Of a stretch of 64,000 nucleotides of DNA, positions 30,550 to 41,699 are shown one piece after another. Source of the stretch: Adiantum capillus-veneris. Its lineage: Eukaryota > Streptophyta > Polypodiopsida > Polypodiales > Pteridaceae. Location: contig CM043958.1 of NCBI GenBank assembly GCA_014529385.2, forward strand, positions 158,131,293 to 158,195,292. The letters run 5' to 3'. Both the position numbers and the translations under genes were made by a program. Under the pieces are notes generated by a model. It had not been told where the DNA came from. It saw only the letters and a program-made list of their open reading frames with translations, and searched no databases. The stretch's first letter is position 1. Every line of letters starts with the position of its first letter.

Positions 30550-32660
30550 ATGTGTGCCAATTTTACTCTTTACCCTTCTCTCAAGGTACTTGCAGTACCG
30601 TAATTGTTAAGGACCTGGTCATATAAGACATATTTATTAGTAATTGATAACCCATGTGAATGTTGAGGGTAATGCCACATGCCTTCAAGATGCAAGCATA
30701 GGTGACTGCATTTGGAGACTACCCATTGATTCACATCCTCAAAAAATAACCCAAAAGTTTGTGTCCTACTCTTGTTGGCCATATATTGCAATTAGTATAT
30801 TCCAAGGGGTAACATTCTAGACAAGATGATTGTCTTTAAATATGCACCTTCACATAGATGTCAAAAAAGAACTACCAAGTGCTACTATCTTCTCTTGCAC
30901 TCTTGTGATTGTGATGGTGCCCATACAACAAGCAATCCCCCTGGCTTATTCAAGGAGCTCATGTCTCTCGAATGTTGTGGACTAATGCAATTGAATTTCA
31001 CATTTCACTTTTTCCTTAGTTACTTTGCATGATATCAGTCATTGAGGAATACTTAGGCCATGAGAGTGGTTCATCTAGTCAAGTAAAAGAAATCATTATA
31101 TTCAAATGTTCTATCGGCTTTTTGTGATAGTGATCAAATTAGCTAATAAAGACCTTTAATGTACTGCCTTCTTGTGCCAAATCTACCAACGTTTTAAAAC
31201 CCTGTGAGAAAGGGTCACATGTTTTATATATGTAAAAGTGTCGCACACTCTATGAAAATTATTTTCGGACCCATCTCACAAACAATTTGTAAGTGTGCAC
31301 TTATGAAATGTGATTAAAAAGATGGCTACATTTTAGTGGAAGGGTAGTACTATACTTGAATTATTCAATGGTCGATTGATCCCAAGCACTTGTGTAGCGT
31401 TTAGACATTTGTTTGAACCGACCACAAAAAATTTAGTGCATGCTCACATGCTTGCAGTGCCCTCAAAAAAAGAAAATACCATCGATAAGTATGGCAGCAA
31501 GGTGGCACAATCCTCACCCAATAAACCATAGGGAATGTGCCCTTCCCTTGTATACTTATTTTTTCCTCAAGTGAAAAAATTGTGACATGCTTCTCCTCCG
31601 ATGTTGGAGGGTCACTTTTTTAATATATCTAGGATGCATGGAAAGGAATTCATTACGATCGACCTACCAACTGGTCCCTTCTGTACTTTAAGTACTACTC
31701 TAAGAAGTACCTGTCACTCCTCCCTTCAAGATGAAAGCATAGCTAAATCCATTATGAGAAGAGATGCCATTTTGTACCTCTTGAAAACATTCAAGGGCTT
31801 TCTTGCCCTACCCATGAATTTTCTATTTTACAATCACTGCATTTCAAGAGACATCATGGAGTGGCAACTCATTTAACACTTGTTGCGTGGAGGCAAGCAT
31901 GCTGCACTTGGCATATACACTAACTAATGTGTTTCGACAAATTAATGCTCACTTCATAGCAAAAAGGCAAGGCCACGTTAGGATGTTTTCACAACTCCCT
32001 CTCAGTTATCCAACAAGTAAGAAGATGCTTGAAATTTAGCTACTTTGGGTCTAGCCCTATTTCAAAATCTGAAGATTTGTAGTCATGAAAAAACAATGTA
32101 GAGCCATACTCACTGTAATAGTGCCCAACATTTACACTCTGGTTTAGGCAAAGATCCCAACCTCCATAGATGTCATAAACCTGCCTTCAAATGGTCAATG
32201 TTGTCCTAAACTTAGTGGAGTCATGAATAGACTTCTTCTTGAGCCTTCCTCCACAAAAACTACCGCTCAAGCCAAGACTTCATTAAATACAAAGGTGCTA
32301 GAAGTATGTTTGTAGACCCTCTTGCTTAGTTATCTTGACGAAAAAAATCAGAAAACTTGGCAAAAGCTGCTTGATTGATTTGATATGATTCTATACTTTG
32401 ATTTGCTACATTCGAAGAGGTGACATTTGTGATAAGATTCAAGAAGCTGGTCAAGGTCTTCTATTGAACATCATATTTTCACTTGCATCAATTGAGGAGC
32501 ATCAATGCCTCGTTGAATGCTCAGAGGATGCTCTATCAAAAGGAGACTCCCAAGGGTTCTTTTCATGCATACCTAGCAGCAAGTCTATGGCCAAAGCTAT
32601 GTCGCCTAGTGTTTGTCTTGTAGCTCGTGCTACAAAGAGGTCAACAAGATAGTGCATGTC
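30550..32660 (-). pseudogene. Decayed PPR-like sequence
   Basis: Scattered minus-strand segments resemble plant PPR repeats. One at about 30570-30791 has the rhythm of a PPR pair (AL-LFF-D-Q followed by a SL-V-Y-like segment). One at about 31690-31800 reads like ALECFQEVQ..SHNGFSYAFILKG. Stops and frameshifts are frequent. The assignment is by repeat rhythm only and is less certain than for 34450-35600. Confidence 0.3.
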
Positions 32661-33029
32661 CAACTGCTTTTAACGCACACACGTAGTTTAAATTTTCACC
32701 TTTATTTTTATCTCTTTGTAAGTTGCGATGAGCCATGCTTTTAATAGTATTTTTTGTCAATTTCTAGAATTTCCATGTGGAAATTTGTGGTTGGGTTTAG
32801 AGCAAGGCTCGAGAAAAGGTAGGTTCAATTTATCCAAAACCTCCTAAAATCAAAATATGGCCACGTCAAAGTTTCCAAGGAGGATTTGAGGTCGGCATAA
32901 ATTTCAAGAATCTTAGTTGAAAGTTCAATGTTATATAAAATTTCCATTCTCGAGTATGGTTTTCACCTTCTCAAAAGGGGTGAAAAGGGAGCTCCATAAA
33001 ATCAATTTCGCAAGCCCGAGGAATGGCAA

Positions 33030-33430
33030 GGAAAGGAGTGTGTGCCTTGCCCATTTAGAGCTGAGTCGCACTCTATGCGAGTAAGGGTAGTGGGAAGAGG
33101 GAGTTCTCCAAAAACAAAAAAAGAGAAATCTCCTACGTGAAAGTAGAAACCCCGCTATTGTTTTGTTAATAGCTCACTTTTTCGAGGGATTAAGCTATAT
33201 TTCAGCGTGAGCCCATCTCTCCTCATTCGTAGCAAAAAAACCACTGATGGAAAGCCATGCAACTAACGGATTTATCTCCACAAATTCTCTTCTCATCCCA
33301 CTCCCACTAGACGCAACCCCTGTGCTTCCTTCTCCCCACTCACCCCAGTCACCAAGGTGCGACTCAGCTCTTAGAGCACTGACGAAGACCCAACTTGACC
33401 TCATGACCCATGGAACACCTTGGCACTAAG
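33030..33430. repeat. Imperfect inverted repeat (foldback)
   Basis: The block AGAGCTGAGTCGCAC near 33056-33070 faces its complement GTGCGACTCAGCTCT near 33357-33371, and the GGGTAGTGGGAAGAGG region (about 33086) is complementary to the right arm near 33325-33345. Arms of ~50 bp flank a ~240-bp loop. Possibly a MITE relic. Confidence 0.5.
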
Positions 33431-33469
33431 TAACACCTATATTTAATGCGAGGGGAATACTGGGATCGA

Positions 33470-33655
33470 TGATCGAGGTTGGGGGACGAAATCTTGAGGT
33501 GCACGAAACTTGCAAGCTAAAAAAACGAGATGCACTAAACTTGACAGCGAAAAAAATGAGGCGCGTTACCGAGATTTGAACCAGTGACCTTGTAGTCCAA
33601 GTTTAGGGTCATATAGGCTAACCACCTCACTCGCACGCACATCATGTATCCACGA
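33470..33655 (-). mobile_element. SINE-like sequence with a tRNA-derived head
   Basis: On the minus strand an A-box-like GTGAGGTGGTTAGCC is followed ~40 nt later by the B-box GGTTCAAATCTC, spaced as in a tRNA promoter. Downstream are two T-rich segments and duplicated TTTTTTTCGCTGTCAAGTTT / TTTTTTTAGCTTGCAAGTTT phrases. The head is not a foldable functional tRNA by eye. SINE family unknown. Confidence 0.45.
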
Positions 33656-33824
33656 CTGCTTTTACAACGTTATATTGTAAGTTGACATGCATTGCTCAAA
33701 TTGTCTAAGTTTAGTTTTTGATTTGATACCTGCGACTACGATCTCCTCGTCCCCGCCCTTGATCCCATTACAACTCCTCGCGTTGAAAGATGTGTGTGGT
33801 AAGTTTATAGATCGCGATGTCACG

Positions 33825-34000
33825 GACAAGTTCACACCTAGTTCACATCGAGTGCACATTGAATTCACACCAAAGTTGGTGTTATGTGCAGACCCTCCCC
33901 AATTCACACCAAGCTCACACTTTGTTCACGTTGAGTTCACAACAAGTTCACACCAAATTCGGTGTGGTGCACATACCTCCCGAGTTCACACTTAGTTCAA
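33825..34000. repeat. Cluster of GTTCACACC-type short repeats
   Basis: At least nine copies of (A/G)(G)TTCACA(C/A)C or close variants occur within ~170 bp, irregularly spaced. No gene. Confidence 0.7.
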
Positions 34001-34361
34001 ACGACGATCGGAAGGCCCGGATTGCACCCGCCTCACGATGCACCTTCTGTGGGCTATTGATCCCACCTCCCTAGGGAGGTGTCAATTAATCCCCCTCTTA
34101 AATATAGCTATTACTTATTAGTAGCGCTCAGGCGCCGAACATGATCTTTGATGACACGTAAGTCGGGAGACAGAAGCGAATATGTCGTGCGAGTGCTACT
34201 CGTACAACGGTACAACGTATTACAGGTGTTGAGGCTGCACGGTGTACTGCTAGCACAGCTTACGGATCGTAAAACACTGTTGCAAGACATGGTCAGCTGA
34301 CAGCAGCAGCATACGGCACGCATCACAGCAGCAAGCGAGAATACACTGCACGGCTGCAGGT

Positions 34362-34382
34362 ATCTCTCTCTCTCTCTCTCTC
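34362..34382. repeat. (TC)n microsatellite
   Basis: About ten TC units. A shorter (TC)n occupies the matching place in the related stretch near 36743. Confidence 0.9.
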
Positions 34383-34449
34383 ACGGTGTCTCACCCACTC
34401 ACACATGTGTGCTGTCTGAGCTGCTAGTGACCCTACTTCCCTGGCGTAA

Positions 34450-35600
34450 ATGTGTGGCGCTCTGCCGCATGCCGAACGTGTGTAGAGAAGATGCTGTCTC
34501 CTTTGTGGAATGGGAGTGATCAGGAGGGTTTAGAATGCTTTGAACCTAGACATCATGCGATGCAGCTACTGATGTGTATTCTGAAGGTGGGTGATCTAAT
34601 TGAGAGGGAGAGCGAATCCACAATTTTTTCTGATTCTTATGAAATAGTGGAGTACACGCTAAAAAAAGACAAGGAAACAGACTCTTGTTTTATAGGAATG
34701 CAACATCAGAGTATCCTATAGATGTTCGCGAGTCACGACCATCTGAAAAGCTGTGCCTTGCAACTATAATCATGGATGATGGAAAGCAAGCCCACAATGA
34801 GACTTTGACTCAGAGTAGGTGGTGCATGATATACTGATGGGTACTCTGACTATGCACATGCCGGCCAAGTGTGATGCTTCCTCAAGGGGAATGTTCTTGA
34901 AGCACTTCTTTTTTGCAGCATGAATGATTAAAATGATTTCTTAATGTGCTATGCTCTAAGAGGACAAGATAAACAAGGCCTAGAATCTTAAGAATCGATG
35001 TAGCATGAGGGTATCCTTCTAGATACTAGGTATGTGCACATCCTGAAGGCTGATGTAAGGATCACGACCATTGTCCTGGAGAAGGACATTCTTAAAGAGG
35101 CTTCAAGACGAGGTATGGTGCCCGCTTATGCACTAGTGGACATGTATGTAATACTTCTCTTAGTTGGCCTAGAGAATTTCTTCTATTTTAAGGTCAACTC
35201 CCGGAAGAATTTCCTCTTTTGAGGTCAACGCTTTGACAATATAGAAAGAGTGCAAGGAATTGGCCGTAGAATGGGAAACCAATAAACAACCTAAGATTTC
35301 ACAAGGGGAAGTGTTGTAGAGGCTTTTTTTTTTTCAACATAATCATTTGCAATGCTTTCATTACATTATATGCTCAAAAGGAACAAGCTCAAGGATTTAT
35401 TGAAAGGATGCCATGCAAAGGCATCCTTCTAGATGGAGTCACTCTGATTCCTATTCATGTGCAACAACGGTAGCCTCAATCAAAGGAAAGCAAATTCAAG
35501 ACAAAGTTTTAGACATGTATGGCAAATGCTATGATATTTCAAAGGCACAATGGGTGCTTGAGGACATCCGTTCTCAAACTGTACAGTGCTCTCTTTGATT
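34450..35600 (+). pseudogene. PPR pseudogene, first copy
   Basis: Plus-strand fragments in several frames match plant PPR repeats. Examples are YALRGQDKQGLE with HEGILLDT (about 34960-35030), a LKEASRRGMVPAYALVDMYV segment (about 35090-35150), and VLDMYGKCYDISKAQWVLED (about 35508-35570), which is close to the canonical LVDMYAKCG-x-I-x-x-A-x-x-VF-x-x-M. Stops and indels are frequent. In plants such genes normally encode organellar RNA-binding proteins; this copy cannot. It has a diverged second copy from about 37290 onward. Confidence 0.65.
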
Positions 35601-36037
35601 TATTCATCAGAGGATATGCACAAGAAGATGAAGAGATCAAACTCTTAATTTCAACAAACACAGCATGCTGGCGACTTATGCTGGCACATTGAGACGTTTT
35701 GCCACAATAGAATTGTGTCATTGCTCACCTGCAAGGTCTTTAGAATGTCATCGTTTTTGGTCACGATGTGGTTGTGGAAGTCACTGCCTATATGAGTGTT
35801 ACACAACCACTCAAACTTGACAAACGGTTGCTAATTTCAAAACTCAAAGACTTAAAGTTGGGCCTGCAATTAAATCCAAGGTGGGATGTTCGAGACATCA
35901 AGGTTCAACGGCTTGAGCCTTGTGCATCCTCAATGAGTGAAGGGCTTGTGTATATAATAGACAATGTGGTAGATTTTGTGTGTAATTGAATGTATTTTTG
36001 GTTATGTATTGTTCCTCACATCACACGTTGATTAAAA

Positions 36038-36041
<4 letters not shown>
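35601..36041. other. Anonymous DNA
   Basis: No gene is recognised. Some of it may be further PPR debris. Confidence 0.35.

Positions 36042-36101
<60 letters not shown>
36042..36101. repeat. Compound microsatellite (CT)n(CA)n
   Basis: About 15 CT followed by about 15 CA units, the same arrangement as at 814-886. Confidence 0.95.
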
Positions 36102-36105
<4 letters not shown>

Positions 36106-36879
36106 TATTGTGCATGCCCATCTCTGAGTGAATGCTTATTCGATTGCATATTTGTTACCCTGATCGAGTGTCGCTCACTCTTCTCATGACTACATGCTAT
36201 TTCAGATGGCAAGCAACCTCACCAATTCTATGGCATGGTGAGGACGGCGATGATGGCGTGGCTGCTGTATCTGTACAACAAAACTGGACAACTTGCTTCC
36301 GAGCAACATAAAGGTTTGCCCTTCTGCCCACCATTCTTTCATAATCTTTGTGGAATCTGTCATAGTCTGCCTAAGATGACCCTGGTCGCTTGATAAGAAG
36401 CTCCATGGAGTACGCAGAACTTGCCTCCCCATGTGGTTCATAAGGAGGGGCTCCTCCCGTCTGTGCGACTTGAGTTCATCAGATTTAACTTTCTGGTAGC
36501 TGACTAGCGTCATTGGCACAAGATTGGTAGAGCTCTAAACGAAAACAAGTATTATAAACTTGTTTATGATTGCAGAGCTGCATCTTCTTAACCATCTTCT
36601 TGTATGACTGCTTTTTAAAACCCTCAGCTGACTGCAAAAAGATCATCCAAGATTCTAAGGGCTATTCATGATAAGATCAAATACTCATACCAGCAATTGT
36701 AGCGCATGGCATGTGCTAGAGCAGCATGCAAGAATACACTGCCTCTCTCTCTCTCTCTAGCTCTGCAAGCGACCTTATTGCACATTTTTCGGGCTTAAGT
36801 GTCCAAGTATGTTCCTCTTCCTCACGCACAATGTGCGCTGAGAAGGCTCCTGGAATGTGCTGGGTTGATAATAATAACC

Positions 36880-37105
36880 ACGAACGTTTCAGACATGAAA
36901 CGCCGAAACGTTTCACCCAAGAGAGGAGCCTCAGTGAAACGTATGACCGAAATTTAATTTTGGATATATATAGTATTATATAAACACATAATAAGAGGCA
37001 CCCCCAAAATTTTTAAGCGTTTCAGTAGAGGCGTCTCACCTGCATGCTGAAACGTTTCGAGCGTTTCACATTTCACCCTGGCCGAAACGCGTTTCGCATT
37101 TTCGC
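36880..37105. mobile_element. Foldback element rich in GAAACGTTTC motifs
   Basis: The left arm (about 36885-36945) and the right arm (about 37015-37100) are imperfect inverted repeats. Both contain TGAAACG, CGAAACGTTTCA and GAGGxGxCT in the same order when one is reversed. The ~70-bp middle is AT-rich. The arms also contain internal palindromes (AAACGTTT, GAAACGCGTTTC). No ORF. It resembles a MITE or foldback element; target duplication not determined. Confidence 0.6.
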
Positions 37106-37269
37106 TGGCCCGGTTGAACAGTTGCAACGTAAGGGCATTTCCTAATACAATAACCCATGCGAGCATTCCTAAAGCCTGTTCCGTGACCCATTCGGCTAAT
37201 GAGCATGAGGCAAGGGTTTGGGAGTGCTGGCTGGTGTCTGGGAGGCATGTACGAGAACAGAGTTCCTTT

Positions 37270-39300
37270 GAAAATAGTCGCCTCATGAAATGCTTGTCGA
37301 GTGACCAGCTGTGTTTAGAATGTTATGAACTGATGCAACATGACGCCAATGCAGTGGCTGATGGTATTCTGAGGTGTATGATCTAATTGGGCTAAGGAAT
37401 GAGAGAGAGGGAATCCGCGATGATTTTTTGATTCTCACCAAGTAGTCTGGAGTATATACCCAAAAAGGACAAGGAAAGTGGCTCTGGTTTCAAACAAGGT
37501 TGTACCGTACGTACATACGTATGGATTCTCTCGGTACAGTACAACCGTACATTACGGATCCATACCGTACGGATAAGATCCGTACGTACGGTTTTTTTCA
37601 AAACAAAAAATCATGGTCGGATTATCTCTGTGTGCTCACTTGTTTTAAATGAGGGTCTTTTCTGCCCTTTAACTATGGTTTGAAGATTGCTTTATAACAG
37701 TAGTCACTGCAGAGAGGGCCCCATACCACCATGCCTCGCGAAGCCAATCAACTGTGGAGTTCATTGCTTATAAGTTCTTGCAATGAGCAGTGATTAATTG
37801 TCACTTTGTGGGAGTGAAATTTGAGATCATATCATCGTACAAGTCACATATGTATGCATTCATGGTAACAGGTATTGTGCATTTGTCAAGTGTATAGGTG
37901 GCAAGTGACAAGTAACTTGATTGATGTTCACGGCAAGTAGGTCTCTCCAATGAGCTATATAGAGTGAATAGTTTAAATATTTGTAGGTTTCTATTGTGAA
38001 ATTCCTATTTTTAATTTTTTTTTTTAAGTTTCTTCTACCAATGGTGGGTATTTTTACGTACCTTATACCTCAATCCATACAGGATTGCGTACCTTATGTA
38101 CCAAATTTGTACCGTATTTTACGTATGGTTCCACCTTGGAACTTTCAAAGGAACGCAAGAAAAGATTGTTTTCATAGATAGAATAACCTATACGACTACC
38201 TTGAAAGCAAGAGTGCCTGCAATAGTAGCCATAGACAATGGAAAAAAGAATTCACGAATGAGATTTTGGTTGAGTAGGTAGCATATAATGGCACTGCTCT
38301 TTTCAAGACGTAACTATATACAGGATTTTTTTTTGCAACATCTTGTTTGCAATGCGTGATCACATCATATGCTCAAAGGACAAGCTCAACAAGCTTTAGA
38401 ATGTATTGAACAAGTGCATTGCAAGGGCATACTTCCAAAAGGAGGAAATATGTGTGCATCCTAATGAGTGCACAACGATTGAAGCCATGCAAACAAACGA
38501 AAGAAAATTTGCAGCAAAGTATTTGGACATCCTATATTAGAACATTGAATTGTATTTGGTACTTCATTGCTATCACATACTAAAACTTTATGGGATAGTG
38601 CGTTGGCTGTAGGGTACATAAATAAAGGTGAAGCTGAGCAAGAATTCTAAGCTTACACAATAATCATAGGAGTCGTTGCAAACTAATATTGTGCTGGGTT
38701 GTGCTTTCTAAATTGTGTATGCCAAGTATGAGGAGTGTTTAGAGTCATGGTGGGTAGTTCTTACCAAACGGCTCTCTCTAGGAGTACGCTTATTTTCAGA
38801 CACGAACAGACACTCAACTTCCTAGAAAGTATGCAGCATGAGGGCATTTAGGGCCTTTGCCTGCCTATTAAAAGTTTCTATCACAATCAAAGCTCTTGAC
38901 AAGAGGAAAGCCATTCATAAGAAGATTGTGAGGCAAGGCCAGGGTTGTTATCATATGATACTACAGTAAAGATGGTATGGTTTTGTATGAGAAAATACAA
39001 TGTATTACAATTTATATATATGGTTTACATTCATATACGGTGTGTTTTTACAAACTCTCAAGAACCATTAAATATCATACGGTGTGTAGTATCGTACGCA
39101 CGTCAATAAGACTGTAGAGTACGGTGTATTTGTAAGATGTGGACATTTGTACACCATATAGAAACTTCCATGTGGAAGGCTTGTTTTGTCAAACACTAAT
39201 GTATTTGCAATACAATTTCCGAATGTATGCCAAATGCTAGGATATTCAAAGGAACATTGTTGTGCTCTAGGACATCCCTTTTTAAATTGCTTAGTGCTCT
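37270..39300 (+). pseudogene. PPR pseudogene, second copy, interrupted by insertions
   Basis: 37290-37490 matches 34500-34690; 38150-38280 matches roughly 34740-34830; 38320-38530 matches 35330-35540. Further right, a KAIHKKIVRQG segment (about 38905-38940) and NTNVFA with decayed MYAKC-like text (about 39195-39270) are typical of PPR proteins. At least one ~640-bp insertion (37495-38143) separates the blocks. Stops throughout. With 34450-35600 it indicates an old duplication of the same gene type. Confidence 0.55.
37495..38143. mobile_element. Inverted-repeat insertion with TACCGTACGTA ends
   Basis: The left end reads CAAGGTTGTACCGTACGTA. The reverse complement of the right end reads CCAAGGTGGAACCATACGTA, so the ends are imperfect inverted repeats. 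Both ends contain further copies of CGTACGTAC or TACGTA. The first PPR copy (34690-34740) runs through without this stretch. GTTTCAAA on the left and CTTTCAAA on the right may be an 8-bp target duplication, which would suggest a hAT-type MITE, but the exact edge is uncertain. Confidence 0.5.
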
Positions 39301-39309
39301 ATTGGTGAA

Positions 39310-41637
39310 ACCGGCCCGTGGGGCGGTAGGCTTTGGCTTTCACCTGATCTTTAACACTTGAACTATAACGACAGAAAGCAGAGACTTAAAAAGGAACGTG
39401 TAATTGGGAATTACACTTCAAGACATAGCACGGCTTATTAGGTAGAGCGCTCCCAAGCAGACAACGACACCTGTAGGCCCCAAAGGTTGGCGCCCCTTTC
39501 GGTATTTCTTTATTACTTTTCAAGAATGAGGAATAAGCTACAAAACTAGAGTCCTTGAGACCTACACTTGCATCCAACTAGATGACACTTGTGCATGCAA
39601 AATTTTGGCAACATAACGGCCCCAAAACTTGCCATGGACAATTTCCCAAGCTTCGACTCGTTTCCAATAGCACGTTGTAATTACTTGTTTTTCAAGTGTT
39701 TTCAGCCCTAAACAACCCCCGAACTGTCGTCTAACAATGGGGCACGGTTCCCAATGATTCTGGCATCATTGTGGTTGCAAAACAGTCCAAAACAACGCGT
39801 GCACAACACTAAAAAGGCACCTGTTTGGTGAGGTTATGGCCCTCACCGGTGCCTGCTTTGGAGTAACAATTAGCTACTCCTATTCTTGCTTAAAGAGGCT
39901 CTTGCCTCGGCACAAAAGCATGAAACCACACAGCTGTACATCAGTCAAATGAAGAGCCCTCTTGCGAGACATCACATAACTGCACGTAGGGGAGAGAGAG
40001 AGAGAGCAGTGTGTAGTGTGCAGGTCATCACTCCTAGCACCACACTGTACATAGAGTGGAAAGCATGCACTCCATAGCTCTTAACCTATGACAAAAGCTG
40101 AAAATGGCGCCCCCTCTTGCTGAAAACAGCTTGCCCCAGCCTCCAAAAGTGGCAGATTCACTCACATAGTGACACCTCGCCCACTTTCCGAGTTTGGGCT
40201 TCCCCGCTAAAAATATCTCAACCGGCGCGTTAGTTGACTTGGCAGTAGAGTTGTAAAATGTTCCCCTTGTCATTCCGGAGGTAATGACGCGAACAGATTT
40301 CATGGCCCAAAATAGAGTTTCCTAATTTTTAGGATTAGTCTTCTGACCATCTATCCCCATTGGGACCGCATCCAAACATGCAATGTGGCCCAATTGTCAG
40401 GTACTTTCCTTTGGTGACCCCACCTTGGCTTTATGCCTTTATTGAGTTCACTTCCTAGTATTCACCAACTTGCTAAATGCGATGGGGGGACCTACATGAT
40501 CTTGAACTGAGCCTAGACATCCTCTTACTATACGAATTCTAGTGCTGACGAGCTTCTCGTTTGCTGGTGAAACTATCGTTCACATTGGCCATACAATGTC
40601 CGACCATTTGCAACTTCAAAAAGAGGGTCTTAAAAATAAAACAAAAATCATTGGAAAGAAACCAACAACTAAGGTTAGCAGTTTCCACGTCCTCGTGACA
40701 TAGTTAACAATTGCCGCGTCCTCGTGACATACCCCCTCTTGAACTCACAAACATCCTCGATTGCATACCATAAATACACGCCACTGATGATCTTGTGTTG
40801 TTTGCACTCTTCTATCATCGCATGTATCCGGAAGAAAGAAAGGTCGTGACACATTGATACAAATGACTTAATGAGACCTTCATACTTTTGTCATTTCCAT
40901 CTATTACACTGAATTCATATGTACAGTTGATGTGCTAGCCCTATCATTACCCCTCCTTTGCACAGGTTGGGTTGAGGTATAAGTAGGTTGCAAGATCTGG
41001 AAGTGATGGGTTTCTTCACGCACTTCAAGGGGTGGCAGAAAAATCCAAGCAATTCACCAAATAAAGGGTTTATTGACACAAATCAGTGACGTGACAGTCA
41101 TTTGGGCAAAAGAAACCACACCCACATACACCCCAGGTGTTGTGGCAGACATAGCCCTGGACATGGACGGTAGCAAAGCAAAGCACACACACCCTCTCCC
41201 TGGCTGGCTGGTCCCGAATTTTCCGATGTCTTCAAACGTGGCAGGCCCGTACGGCAATCTCGTAAATTGAGTGGGAAATTGCGTTGCAGAGCTAACGTGA
41301 CAGATTTCCGTATGGTAGCTGTACGATAATTTTTACGTAAAAAAAAGCTGCCATCTTTTATTCTACGCAGGGCATTAGAAAGAGAGAGAGAGCTTTTGCT
41401 TTATTTTATGGCAAGGATTTTGATTTATAGTTTTGGGGCTTTGCTTTTGGCATCCCTTGTAAACCTTTTTAAGTGTGGGCAGGGCTTCCACTTCTCAGAG
41501 CATCTGGACGTAGAGTCTGAGTGAGAACCTCCCACTCCCATGTACTTTGTGCAACAGAATAATACAAAAAGAAATACCGAAGGGGGCGCCAGTCTTTGGG
41601 GCCAATCTTGACTTGGAGTGTCCAAGTCTGTTGCAGT
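39310..41637. other. Anonymous DNA including the presumed left LTR of element C
   Basis: No gene is seen. The 3' part up to 41635 should contain the left LTR of element C, since a PBS follows, but no second copy exists in the window to define its start. At 40658-40728 a ~29-bp unit ending CGTCCTCGTGACATA occurs twice in tandem. Confidence 0.5.
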
Positions 41638-41699
41638 GATATCAGAGCACGGCCGATTTCTCTTCTACCGAGAAATCCGATCCTTTTTACGCGGCACTT

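Noticed and set aside
39420-39480. tRNA-like phrase TTAGGTAGAGCGCTC as a tRNA gene
   Set aside because: It resembles a D-arm/A-box, but no B-box or cloverleaf follows.
40652-40742. Possible minus-strand LTR end (CGTGACA followed by TACCCCCTCTTG)
   Set aside because: A purine tract on the minus strand and an LTR-like end are suggestive, but there is no second LTR, PBS or coding remnant.
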